The translations under genes were made by a program, and so were the position numbers. Below are positions 26,129 through 34,729 of a DNA stretch of 64,000 nucleotides, one piece after another. Under the pieces are notes generated by a model, which did no database searches, was not told the DNA's origin, and saw only the letters and a list, made by a program, of their open reading frames with translations. How positions within the stretch are numbered: the first letter of the stretch is position 1; each line of letters begins with the position of its first letter. The DNA is from Novosphingobium organovorum (GTDB taxonomy: Bacteria > Pseudomonadota > Alphaproteobacteria > Sphingomonadales > Sphingomonadaceae), in contig NZ_JALHLF010000008.1 in assembly GCF_022832435.1 (NCBI RefSeq), positions 22,662 to 86,661 of the forward strand, written 5' to 3'.

Positions 26129-27429
26129 GACGTCGAAACCTCTCTTGTCGTTTCTTGTGTCTCAAAGGTGCGGGCGCGCCGGATCTCGGGAAACAGCACG
26201 GCCCACACCGCGGTGATCAATATGGCGCCCGCGCCGCCGAAAACAACGGCGCCCGTCGCGCCCAGGAACGCAGCGGCAACGCCCGACTGCATTTCGCCCA
26301 GTTCGTTCGAGGCCGAGATCGCCAGCCCCGAGATCGCCGAGACGCGCCCGCGCTTGTCGTCGGGCGTGCGCAGCTGGACGAGCGAGCCGCGCACGAACAT
26401 CGAGATCATGTCGGCGGCTCCCAGCACCGCGAGCGCGCCAAGCGAGAAGGCGAAATTGCGCGAAAGGCCAAAGGCCAGCGTCGCGGCGCCGTAAAGCGCC
26501 ACCGACAGCAGCATCTTCACGCCGACTTCCTTGCTCAGCGGCCGCCACGAGAGCATCAGCGCGACGACGGTGGCGCCCACGGCGGTGGCCGCACGCATCG
26601 CGCCAAGCCCCTCCGGGCCGACATGGAGAATATCGCGCGCGAAGACGGGCATCAGCGCGGTCGCGCCGCCAAGCAGCACGGCGAAGAGGTCCAGCGTGAT
26701 CGAGCCGAGCAGGAAACGCTCGTGCCAGATGAAATGAAACCCCTCGATCAGCTGGCGCACCGGATGCACCTTGCGGGCATCCTCGGCCATCGGGGGCAGG
26801 GTGCGGATCGCCAGAATACCCACGGCCGAGATGATCTGCGCCAGCGCCGAGACCGAATAGGGTAGCGGACGGTCCCAGGCAAAGAGGTAGCCCGCCGCTG
26901 CCGGGCCGACGATCACCCCGATCTGCATGGCCATCGAATTGAGTGCGATGGCCTTGGGAATGAGCTGGGGGGGCACGATGTTGGGGGCGATCGCGCCCAT
27001 CGCCGGGCGGATGAATACGCGCACCACGCCGTGCAGGACGGCAAAGCCGTAAAGCACTGGCAGGTTGCGAAAATGGAGCGCGGTGATCACCGCAAGGCCG
27101 ATCGCGACGAGGCAGTCCAGCACGGCGGCGCTTCCGGCAAGCTTTCGCCGGTCCATGCGGTCCGCCAGGACACCCGCGACCGGGGTGAGGAAAAACACCG
27201 GAATGAACTGCGCAAAGCCCAGGAGGCCGAGCTGGAAGGAAGCCTGCGCGATCGTCATGCCGTATTCGTCGCGCGCGATGTCGTAGAGCTGGTAGCCGAT
27301 GATCACCACCATGCCGGTCGAGGCGAGCGTGGTGCAGAAGCGGGCAAGCCAGAACTTGCGATAGTCGGCGATGGCCAGCGGCGATGTCGGGGCGGGGGAT
27401 GGAGCGGGCGTGTTCACGCCATGCTGCAT
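26125..27429 (-). CDS. MFS transporter (EntS-like exporter family)
   Basis: The 434-residue product has about twelve hydrophobic segments. It begins its fold at [19 protein letters not shown] and has the inter-helix motif [12 protein letters not shown], typical of the MFS_3/EntS drug and siderophore exporters. The ATG at 27429 ([10 protein letters not shown]) is preferred; an extra 34 codons upstream are in frame but look non-coding. Its stop overlaps the cysK start by 4 bp. The substrate is unknown; coupling to cysK raises the possibility of a sulfur metabolite. Confidence 0.88.
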   Translation of the reverse strand: MQHGVNTPAPSPAPTSPLAIADYRKFWLARFCTTLASTGMVVIIGYQLYDIARDEYGMTIAQASFQLGLLGFAQFIPVFFLTPVAGVLADRMDRRKLAGSAAVLDCLVAIGLAVITALHFRNLPVLYGFAVLHGVVRVFIRPAMGAIAPNIVPPQLIPKAIALNSMAMQIGVIVGPAAAGYLFAWDRPLPYSVSALAQIISAVGILAIRTLPPMAEDARKVHPVRQLIEGFHFIWHERFLLGSITLDLFAVLLGGATALMPVFARDILHVGPEGLGAMRAATAVGATVVALMLSWRPLSKEVGVKMLLSVALYGAATLAFGLSRNFAFSLGALAVLGAADMISMFVRGSLVQLRTPDDKRGRVSAISGLAISASNELGEMQSGVAAAFLGATGAVVFGGAGAILITAVWAVLFPEIRRARTFETQETTREVSTS

Positions 27430-27579
27430 GGCAGCGTGCCAGCGAAATGCCAAGCCATGCAGTGTTTTATCGCGGCGAAGGCAAACTTGTGCCGCGCGCG
27501 CATCGAGCGTCAGCCGGATATCCGGTGCCATGCGCGGTTCAACGGTTCCCTTTCGGGGCGATATTTAAGGTTCGGAGCC

Positions 27580-27918
27580 TTAACGGCGCGGGCGAAGGCG
27601 CGGGTTGGGCTGGAGGTTGTCGACCAGCTTGAGGAAATCGTCGATGCGGATGATCCGCTCGAACTGGAAGCCTGCGCGGCCTTCGTGCGCCCAGATCATG
27701 TGCGATTCGATGCGTCCGATCACCGGCAGGCGCATCACGAGGCGCTCACCGCGTTCGAGCGCGACATCCCCTTGCGCCATGAAACCCTGCGCCGAGATGT
27801 TCACGATGTGCAGTTGCACGTCACCCAGTTGCCGGTGCTCGGCAATCACGTTGTAGTCGACCGGGTGACGCGCCGCACGTCGCTTGTCGGTGACAGTGAG
27901 CTGTGCTCCTGCGCTCAT
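27580..27918 (-). CDS. PilZ domain protein
   Basis: A 112-residue stand-alone PilZ domain. It has the c-di-GMP-binding arginine cluster KRRAARHPV near residue 12 and the second motif NISAQGF (NxSxxG) about thirty residues later, so it should bind c-di-GMP. No effector domain is fused. The ATG at 27918 gives a typical start (MSAGAQLTVTDKRR). It lies 119 bp downstream of tyrS on the same strand and 150 bp upstream of the MFS-cysK pair. Confidence 0.9.
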   Translation of the reverse strand: MSAGAQLTVTDKRRAARHPVDYNVIAEHRQLGDVQLHIVNISAQGFMAQGDVALERGERLVMRLPVIGRIESHMIWAHEGRAGFQFERIIRIDDFLKLVDNLQPNPRLRPRR

Positions 27919-28037
27919 GGGGCCTAGCCTTCCGCTTGTGGATGTCAGAGGCGAGCTTTGCCGCAAATTGGCAAATAATGCGTTAAGGCCGCCGGGCCCC
28001 ACGCCCGGTTTTCGTCGGTATTTTGCGTTAGTTCCTG

Positions 28038-29270
28038 TTATATACCCTTGATAACGCCATGCTTTTTCTTACCCACGCTGAGCTTTACGGTGGTGCCGGG
28101 GGCGACCTGGAGCAGCTCTGCGGGGTCGGTCATGACCACGTCGTCCAGACGCACCGCGCCTTCTGTAACCTTGCGTTTTGCCTCGCCATTCGAGGCCGTG
28201 AAGCCGAGCGCCGTGCAGGCTGCGCCAAGGCGGATACCGTCCGCGCCGACTTCGATGGAGGGCAGGTCTTCCCCAAGCCCACCGCCCGCGAAAGTCTGTG
28301 CGGCGGTGGCCTGTGCGGCAAGGGCCGCTTCCTCGCCGCGGCAAAGACGGGTTGCTTCGTTGGCGAGCACGACCTTGGCGTCGTTGATGGCGCTGCCTTC
28401 GAGCGCTTCGAGTCGCGCGATCTCGTCGAGCGGCAGGTCGGTGAACAGGCGCAGGAACTTGCCGACATCGCGGTCGTCGCAATTGCGCCAGAACTGCCAG
28501 TAATCGTACGAGGGGAGCGAGGCTTCGTTGAGCCACACCGCGCCCGAGACCGACTTGCCCATCTTGGTGCCGTCGGCCTTGGTGATGAGCGGCGTGGTAA
28601 GCCCGAAGACCTCGGTGCCGTCCATCCGGCGCGCGAGTTCGACGCCGTTGACGATGTTGCCCCACTGGTCCGAACCGCCCATCTGCAGGCGCACGCCCTG
28701 GTCCAGCGAAAGGTGACGGAAGTCGTAGCCCTGCAGGATCATGTAGTTGAATTCGAGGAAGGTCATCGGCTGTTCGCGCTCGAGGCGCAGCTTGACCGAA
28801 TCGAAGCTCAACATGCGGTTGACGGTGAAGTGCGTGCCCACCTTCTGGAGCATCTCGATGTAGCCGATCTTGCCCAGCCAATCGTGGTTGTTGACCATGA
28901 CCGCGTCGGTCGGGCCGTCGCCGAAAGTCAGGAAACGCTCGAAGGCGGTGCGGATCGAGGCGATGTTGCCTTCGATCGCCTCGTCCGAGAGCATCTTGCG
29001 CACTTCGTCCTTGCCGGTGGGATCGCCGATGCGGGTGGTGCCCCCGCCCATCAGGACGACCGGCTTGTGCCCGGCCTGCTGAAGACGGCGCAGCAGCATG
29101 ATCGAGACCAGATTGCCGACGTGGAGCGAGGGCGCGGTGGCATCGAAGCCCACATAACCCGGTACGATCTGCCTGGACGCAAGGGCATCAAGCGCGTGAG
29201 CGTCGGTTACCTGATGGATGTAACCGCGCTCTTCGAGCAGGCGAAGCAGGTCAGAGGTGTACTGAGTCAT
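28038..29270 (-). CDS. tyrS: Tyrosyl-tRNA synthetase
   Basis: TyrRS charges tRNA-Tyr. The 410-residue class I enzyme has the HIGH-equivalent PSLHVGNL (about residue 47), the tyrosine pocket region MGGSDQWGNI, the KMSKS-equivalent KMGKS and a C-terminal S4 RNA-binding domain (EAKRKVTEGAVRLDD). It is divergent from the DOMON-like gene across about 108 bp. Confidence 0.98.
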   Translation of the reverse strand: MTQYTSDLLRLLEERGYIHQVTDAHALDALASRQIVPGYVGFDATAPSLHVGNLVSIMLLRRLQQAGHKPVVLMGGGTTRIGDPTGKDEVRKMLSDEAIEGNIASIRTAFERFLTFGDGPTDAVMVNNHDWLGKIGYIEMLQKVGTHFTVNRMLSFDSVKLRLEREQPMTFLEFNYMILQGYDFRHLSLDQGVRLQMGGSDQWGNIVNGVELARRMDGTEVFGLTTPLITKADGTKMGKSVSGAVWLNEASLPSYDYWQFWRNCDDRDVGKFLRLFTDLPLDEIARLEALEGSAINDAKVVLANEATRLCRGEEAALAAQATAAQTFAGGGLGEDLPSIEVGADGIRLGAACTALGFTASNGEAKRKVTEGAVRLDDVVMTDPAELLQVAPGTTVKLSVGKKKHGVIKGI

Positions 29271-29378
29271 AGTGCGCGTGCGCTTAGCACAGCTTGGGAG
29301 GGAGACAAGCGTCTCGCGCCCTCTCGACCCGCGGATGTCCCACGGCTAGACCCACGGGCGTAACGAGAAGGAGCTTCC

Positions 29379-29930
29379 ATGGCCTTTGCGCCCACCGCGT
29401 TCACGCTGTCGTGCCATTCCTCCTCGCCCGCGCGGCGGGTCGAGGCGGTGAGCGGGCGGATCACGCCCGATGGCGACGGGTTGCGGCTGCGCTGGCGGAT
29501 CGACGGGGCGCAGGAACTCGTCGTGCCCGCGTTCGCGGGCAAGGGGCGGGCGGACAACCTGTGGCAGACCACCTGTTTCGAGCTGTTCATCGGCCACGAC
29601 GGGCGTGAGGGTTACAGCGAGTTCAATCTCTCCCCGTCCGAACGCTGGGCGGCCTACGATTTTACCGCGAGGCGTGTCGGCATGTGCGAACGGCCCATGC
29701 CGCACGAGCCGACCTGCACGATGCGGGTGGGCGAATCGATGGCGATCTTCGATGCCTGCGTGCCGCTTGCGGGGCTGCCCGAATGGCCCTGGCTCTGCGG
29801 GGTCAGCGCGGTGATCGAGGAAAGGGACGGACAGCGCAGCTACTGGGCGCTCGAACACTTCGGTGCGGCGCCCGACTTTCACGATCCGGCTTGCTTCACG
29901 CTGGCGCTTGCGGCACCGCAGCGCCCATGA
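29379..29930 (+). CDS. DOMON-like domain protein
   Basis: The 183-residue product matches the DOMON-like family seen in sphingomonads: a beta-rich sandwich with WQTTCFELFIG, YSEFNLSPSERWAAYDF and SYWALEHFGAAPDFHDPACF. DOMON folds in other proteins bind haem or sugars, but the residues used here cannot be judged and no signal peptide is visible, so a cytoplasmic role is likely. AAGGAG lies 5 nt before the ATG. The stop overlaps the start of the DUF1343 gene in ATGA, indicating that the two work together. Confidence 0.85.
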   Translation: MAFAPTAFTLSCHSSSPARRVEAVSGRITPDGDGLRLRWRIDGAQELVVPAFAGKGRADNLWQTTCFELFIGHDGREGYSEFNLSPSERWAAYDFTARRVGMCERPMPHEPTCTMRVGESMAIFDACVPLAGLPEWPWLCGVSAVIEERDGQRSYWALEHFGAAPDFHDPACFTLALAAPQRP

Positions 29931-31132
29931 ACTTCGGTATCGATCGCCTGCTGGCAGACCCCGACCTGCGCCGCCCGCTCGAGGGCAAGCGCGTCGCTCT
30001 CATCGCGCATCCCGCCTCGGTCACGGCGGACCTGACCCATTCGCTCGACGCGCTGATCGCGGCCGGGGTCAACGTGACGTCGGCTTTCGGGCCGCAGCAC
30101 GGGCTCAAGGGTGACAAGCAGGACAACATGATCGAGACCGCGGACGAGCGCGATCCGGTTTACGGCATTCCCGTGTTCAGTCTCTACGGCGAAGTGCGCC
30201 GCCCCAGCCCCGCGATGATGGACACCGCCGACGTGTTCCTGTTCGACCTGCAGGACCTGGGCTGCCGCATCTACACCTTCACCACCACGTTGCTTTACCT
30301 CCTCGAAGCCGCCGCCGAACAGGGCAAGAGCGTGTGGGTGCTCGACCGTCCCAACCCCGCCGGGCGGCCGGTCGAAGGGACGCGGCTGATCGAAGGGCAG
30401 GAAAGCTTCGTGGGCGCAGGCCCCATGCCGATGCGCCACGGCCTGACGCTGGGCGAGATGGGGCACTGGTTCGTGCGCCACTTCGGGCTCGAGGTCGATT
30501 ATCAGGTCATCGCGATGGACGACTGGCAGCCCTCGCGCGCGCCGGGCTTTGGCTGGCCCGAGGAACGCATCTGGATCAACCCAAGCCCCAACGCGGCCAA
30601 TCTCAACATGGCGCGCGCCTATGCCGGTACGGTGATGATCGAAGGCGCGACGCTGTCCGAAGGGCGCGGCACGACGCGCCCGCTCGAAGTGCTGTTCGGC
30701 GCGCCGGATATCGACGCCAAGGCGGTCCTTGCCGAAATGGAGCGCTTTGCGCCACAGTGGCTGGCGGGCTGCGCCTTGCGCGAGTGCTGGTTCGAGCCGA
30801 CCTTCCACAAGCACCAGGGCCAGTTGTGCAGCGCGATCATGGTTCACGCGGAAGGCGCGTTCTACGACCACACCGCGTTCCGGCCCTGGCGGCTTCAGGC
30901 GCTGGCGTTCAAGGCGATCCGCACGCTCTACCCCGATTACCCGATCTGGCGCGATTTTCCCTATGAATACGAGTTCGAGCGGCTCGCCATTGACGTCATC
31001 AACGGCGGGCCAGCGCTGCGCAACTGGGTCGACGACCCCGCCGCGACGCCTGAGGATCTCGACGCGCTGGCCGGGGCCGACGAAGCGAGCTGGAGCGCGG
31101 AAGTCGCCGATCTCCTGCTCTACGGCGGCTGA
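29927..31132 (+). CDS. DUF1343 protein, NamZ-type exo-beta-N-acetylmuramidase
   Basis: The 401-residue product belongs to DUF1343, whose founding characterised member NamZ removes N-acetylmuramic acid from the non-reducing ends of peptidoglycan fragments. It shows GPQHGLKGDKQDNM, VFLFDLQDLGCRIYTF, RPNPAGRPVEG and EGATLSEGRGTTRP, all strongly conserved. No export signal is evident, so it would act on cytoplasmic cell-wall fragments. The ATG at 29927 overlaps the DOMON-like stop; a longer frame to 29684 is only a shadow of that gene. Confidence 0.9.
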   Translation: MNFGIDRLLADPDLRRPLEGKRVALIAHPASVTADLTHSLDALIAAGVNVTSAFGPQHGLKGDKQDNMIETADERDPVYGIPVFSLYGEVRRPSPAMMDTADVFLFDLQDLGCRIYTFTTTLLYLLEAAAEQGKSVWVLDRPNPAGRPVEGTRLIEGQESFVGAGPMPMRHGLTLGEMGHWFVRHFGLEVDYQVIAMDDWQPSRAPGFGWPEERIWINPSPNAANLNMARAYAGTVMIEGATLSEGRGTTRPLEVLFGAPDIDAKAVLAEMERFAPQWLAGCALRECWFEPTFHKHQGQLCSAIMVHAEGAFYDHTAFRPWRLQALAFKAIRTLYPDYPIWRDFPYEYEFERLAIDVINGGPALRNWVDDPAATPEDLDALAGADEASWSAEVADLLLYGG

Positions 31133-31144
31133 CGCCGACAGACC

Positions 31145-31960
31145 TCAGGCCGCGAGGCTGGCGGTTGCCTCCGCGAGCACGCGGGTATCGCCGAGCAGAT
31201 AGGAGGTCATCGACAGCGCGCCGTCGATGCTGTCGTTGAACACCCCGGCCTGGTCTTCGGGCAGCCTTGCGCCCACCGCATAGAACAGCGGAAGATAGTG
31301 CTCGCCCGAATTGATCGCGTTTGCCGCCGCCGTGTCGCCGGGGCTGAAGCGCGTCAGCGCGGCCCGATCGTCCGCCAGCACGGCAGCGTTGATGCGCTGC
31401 TGGAAGGCGCTGGCCCAGTCCGGCCGGGTGCCCCGGCTTGCGTGGTAGAGCCTCAGGTTGTGCACCACGTTGCCGCTGCCCACGATCATCACCCCTTCAC
31501 GGCGCAGCGGGGCGAGCCGTCCGGCGAGTTCGAGGTGCTGGTCGGGGGTGAGCGAATGGTTGACGCTCATCGCCACGACCGGAATGTCGGCCGCGGGAAA
31601 CATCGGCAGCAGCACGCCCCAGACGCCATGGTCGAAGCCCCAGGTCGCGTCGCGCCGCAGCGGGAGATCACCGGCGAGCGCTTCGATCCGGTCCTGCAGT
31701 TCGGGGGCATTGGGAGCGGGGTAGCGCATGTCGTAAAGCGCTTGAGGAAACCCTCGGAAGTCATGGATAGTGCGGGGAAATTCACCGTCAGTTATGCGTG
31801 TTGAACCTTGCGTTTCCCAATGCGCGGTTACCGCCAGGATGGCCTTGGGCCGGGGCAGGCGCGCGCCAAGCGCGGCCATGAACCGGCGTTCCGGATTGTC
31901 GGAGATCATGGTCATGGGCGAGCCGTGACCAACGAAGAGGGCGGGCATGGTCTGTGTCAT
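31145..31960 (-). CDS. DODA-type extradiol ring-opening dioxygenase (YgiD-like)
   Basis: The 271-residue product belongs to the class III extradiol dioxygenases related to YgiD/DODA, which use a mononuclear metal to split catechol rings. It has MPALFVGHGSPM, AVTAHWET, FDHGVWGVLLPMFP and GSGNVVHNL, supplying the conserved histidines. The ATG at 31960 (MTQTMPALF) is used, though the one at 31948 would give the commonest family start. It converges on the DUF1343 gene 12 bp away. Its natural substrate is unknown. Confidence 0.9.
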   Translation of the reverse strand: MTQTMPALFVGHGSPMTMISDNPERRFMAALGARLPRPKAILAVTAHWETQGSTRITDGEFPRTIHDFRGFPQALYDMRYPAPNAPELQDRIEALAGDLPLRRDATWGFDHGVWGVLLPMFPAADIPVVAMSVNHSLTPDQHLELAGRLAPLRREGVMIVGSGNVVHNLRLYHASRGTRPDWASAFQQRINAAVLADDRAALTRFSPGDTAAANAINSGEHYLPLFYAVGARLPEDQAGVFNDSIDGALSMTSYLLGDTRVLAEATASLAA

Positions 31961-32038
31961 GCCCCTTGAAATGGGCCAGCGCGTCTGCGCGATCAATCCC
32001 GCGTCGGCGCATACCGATCATCCCTTTTTGCGCAAGGG

Positions 32039-32073
32039 AGCGTCCGGGGGCAGTGTTGCGGCCCCCGGACGCT
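32039..32073 (-). terminator. 13-bp hairpin after the DUF817 gene
   Basis: AGCGTCCGGGGGC pairs perfectly with GCCCCCGGACGCT around a 9-nt loop, one base beyond the stop codon of the DUF817 gene. It separates that operon from the dioxygenase gene downstream. No strong T-run follows on the minus strand. Confidence 0.65.
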
Positions 32074-32074
32074 G

Positions 32075-32971
32075 TCATGCCGTCGGGACGGAGCCGCTGA
32101 GCCGCCCTGTGGGCGATGCAGCGCGGAGCTTCGGGCGGTGCAGGGCAGCGACGAGGACGAAGGAGATATACATCAAGAGGTACCACGCGCCGAGCTTGGC
32201 GGCGTGGACCGGCGTCCAGCCATGGCGCTGGCTGGGGTAGACCCAGGCGTGCGAAAACGTCGCGAGGTTTTCCGCCATCCAGATGAACGCGGCGACGAGA
32301 AACCAGCCCAGCAAGAGCGGCATCCAGCGATCCTTACGCCAGACCCGAAACCAGATCCGGGTTCGGCAAAAGGCCAGACCCAGCCCGGCGAAGAGCGCGA
32401 GGCGCATGTCGGGCAGCCAATGGTGGGCAAAGAAATTGACGTAGATCGCAGCGGCGAGGAACCCGGTCAGGGCGCGCGGCGGATAGCCGGTGAAAGAAAA
32501 ATCGAAAATACGCCAGATACGCGCGATGTAGCTGCCTACCGAGGCATAGAGAAACCCCGAAAACAGCGGTACGGCGCCGATGTGCAGCACGCTGCCCTCG
32601 GAATATTCCCAGGAGCCGACCTGCGTCTTGAACAGCTCCATCACCGTACCGACCGCATGGAAGGCGAGGATGACTTTGGCCTCGTCGCGTGTTTCGAGCC
32701 GAAAGGCCAGCATCAGCAGCTGGATCGCCAGCGCGGCCAGGGTCAGGAAATCGTAGCGGGCGAGCGCCGCTGCGGGGGGATAGAACAGGTGTGTCGCCAG
32801 CAGCAGGGCAAGCAGCAGCGCGCCGAACAGGCAGGCCCAGCCCTGCTTGAAGCCGAACAGGATGAATTCGTAGAGCGCGCTGCGCCAGCCAGGGCGGGGC
32901 GAGAAGGCCTCCATCCGGGCCCGGATCCTGGCAAAGCGGGTATGGTCCAGCCTCGGCGTTGCGGGCTCCAT
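32075..32971 (-). CDS. DUF817 integral membrane protein
   Basis: The 298-residue product has about seven or eight hydrophobic segments. It matches the DUF817 pattern, notably FGFKQGWACLFG, AFHAVGTVMELFKTQVGSWEY and GAVPLFSGFLYASVGSYIAR, with charged and aromatic residues inside helices that hint at a catalytic or cofactor role. Function is unknown for the family. It starts 4 bp after the GFA gene and ends before a strong hairpin, making it the last gene of a three-gene unit. Confidence 0.88.
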   Translation of the reverse strand: MEPATPRLDHTRFARIRARMEAFSPRPGWRSALYEFILFGFKQGWACLFGALLLALLLATHLFYPPAAALARYDFLTLAALAIQLLMLAFRLETRDEAKVILAFHAVGTVMELFKTQVGSWEYSEGSVLHIGAVPLFSGFLYASVGSYIARIWRIFDFSFTGYPPRALTGFLAAAIYVNFFAHHWLPDMRLALFAGLGLAFCRTRIWFRVWRKDRWMPLLLGWFLVAAFIWMAENLATFSHAWVYPSQRHGWTPVHAAKLGAWYLLMYISFVLVAALHRPKLRAASPTGRLSGSVPTA

Positions 32972-32975
32972 GCGA

Positions 32976-33404
32976 TCAATCGACCTTGGCTGGCGGCGGG
33001 GGCTGGCGCGGCCAGTTCTCGAGCGCGGGATCGATCATGGCCCATGCGGGCGCTTCCTCGGTCCAGATCGCGCCGGTGGGGGCCAGGGCGTGTCCTGCGT
33101 CCAGCACCCCGAGCCGCACGACCCAGCTATCGGGACGCGAGGAATTGCGTCCGAACAGCGGCGTGCCACAATCGGCGCAGAACCCGTGCTCGATGGTATT
33201 TCCGCTGGCCGCACGGTAGCCCTTCCAGCCCGGCGTGCCGGTGATCGTCATCGCGGCGGTGGTGAACAGCGCGTTCACCGTCGCGTTACCCGAGGCGGCC
33301 TTCTGGCACTGGCGGCACCAGCACTGGCGCACCCAGAGCGGCTCGGCCGCGATGGTCAGCGATACGGCGCCGCAAGTGCAGCGTCCGTGGTAGGGGGTGG
33401 TCAT
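32976..33404 (-). CDS. GFA family protein (Mss4-like zinc fold)
   Basis: The 142-residue product has the cysteine pattern of the glutathione-dependent formaldehyde-activating (GFA) fold: CTCG near residue 9, CWCRQC near 28 and CADCGTPLF near 77, which bind zinc. Many GFA proteins do not act on formaldehyde and remain uncharacterised. The ATG at 33404 overlaps the stop of the upstream secreted-protein gene (ATGA), and DUF817 follows after 4 bp. Confidence 0.9.
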   Translation of the reverse strand: MTTPYHGRCTCGAVSLTIAAEPLWVRQCWCRQCQKAASGNATVNALFTTAAMTITGTPGWKGYRAASGNTIEHGFCADCGTPLFGRNSSRPDSWVVRLGVLDAGHALAPTGAIWTEEAPAWAMIDPALENWPRQPPPPAKVD

Positions 33405-34576
33405 GGCTTGGCCTCTGCTACGCTGTCAGGATCGAGGACATCGGGGTTTATTGCGATATCGCGCTGGGTCTTGGGCGTGCGCCCGACCGAGGCGATTGGG
33501 CTTTCGTTCGATACGACCGCAATCATCTGCGCGAACGAGGGGCTGGCCGTAAACCCCCGAAACAGGCGCGTCGTTTCCGCCGTGCGCAAGGTCGGGGTGA
33601 AGATCAGCCCGCCATCCGGCGCGCTCAGGTCGGCCGGGCCGCTCTGGAGCATCACCGCGCTTCCCGCATCGTCGAGCGCGATGACGTGTTCGTTGCGGGC
33701 GGCAAGGTTGGAATAGACGCTGTAATTGGGGCCGTCGGCGTCTTCGCGGCAATAGCGGCGGGCGCCGGAACTCGCACCGGCGGCGGGGTCATCCGCGACC
33801 TCGAGCGTGTCGGCCTTGTGGTCCTGCGCGAGGCTCGCCATCAAGGCCACGGCGATCGCTTCGCCCTGCGCGCCGATCGAACGGGGCGCATCGGCCTGCG
33901 GCGGCGTCTGCGGGCACGGCTCGATCACGTAGGAGGGGCCAATAGGCGCAGTCGCGGCGGCGGCGGGCAGGGGGAGCGCGGCGATGGCATCAAGCAGGTG
34001 GTTGGTCAGTTGGCTTTGCGTGAAGCGACGCGAGGTCATGCGCAGGGCCAGCAGCCAGGTGCCGTCGGATAGAATGGCCGAGCCCGTGGCGTAGGCCTGG
34101 CTGCCGTCGAGCGCGACGGTAAGCAGCGCACCGCTGTCCGGCACGCCATTGACTGGCGAGAAGCTCGCGCGCTGGGCCGGCTCCTCCCCCACCTTGCCCC
34201 AACCGCCCATGTTGCGGGCGATCGTGGTGAGAATGCGGTCCTGCCAGATCGACACATCGGGCAAGCCTGCGCGGAAGTAGAAGACCGAGAGCAGGGCACT
34301 GCCACTCTCGTCACGGTATACCACCGCGATGTCCGAGCGGCTTTCGCTCAGATCGCGCACCTCGCGCAGGGTGAACCCGGCAAGCATCGGTGGGAAGACC
34401 TGCCCGGTCTCGGGGTGTTTCCAGCTCTTGCCCGGCTTGAAGGCGATGGCCCCTTTGGAAGCCGCCTTGTCCGGCGTCGAAGCCGGTTTCGCCGTGGCCA
34501 TCGGCACGCCGCAAGTCGCGCCCAGGAGAACCACGCCGCCAAGCGCCCCCAGTAGCCGCCGCGAAATGGCGCCCAT
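33401..34576 (-). CDS. Putative exported protein of unknown function
   Basis: The 391-residue product has a signal peptide (about residues 1-29, cleavage likely after ATA) and a soluble mature region with no membrane helices. It contains a few cysteines (EPCPQTPPQ, RRYCREDADG). I do not recognise a domain. It heads a tightly packed unit with GFA and DUF817, overlapping GFA by 4 bp, so its role is probably tied to theirs. It is divergent from the GT87 gene across about 150 bp. Confidence 0.75.
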   Translation of the reverse strand: MGAISRRLLGALGGVVLLGATCGVPMATAKPASTPDKAASKGAIAFKPGKSWKHPETGQVFPPMLAGFTLREVRDLSESRSDIAVVYRDESGSALLSVFYFRAGLPDVSIWQDRILTTIARNMGGWGKVGEEPAQRASFSPVNGVPDSGALLTVALDGSQAYATGSAILSDGTWLLALRMTSRRFTQSQLTNHLLDAIAALPLPAAAATAPIGPSYVIEPCPQTPPQADAPRSIGAQGEAIAVALMASLAQDHKADTLEVADDPAAGASSGARRYCREDADGPNYSVYSNLAARNEHVIALDDAGSAVMLQSGPADLSAPDGGLIFTPTLRTAETTRLFRGFTASPSFAQMIAVVSNESPIASVGRTPKTQRDIAINPDVLDPDSVAEAKP

Positions 34577-34729
34577 GTCTGCGTTCCCCCCTCATCGCTT
34601 ACCGCGCGCGCCGATCGCTCGCCTGACCCGAGCCTATGGTTTGCCCATCAGTGTGGCAAGGCTCGTGCGAGGCTTGTGCGCGGCTTGGTCACGGTGGACA
34701 AACCCGCCCGTTCGCGGCACACCGTGCCG

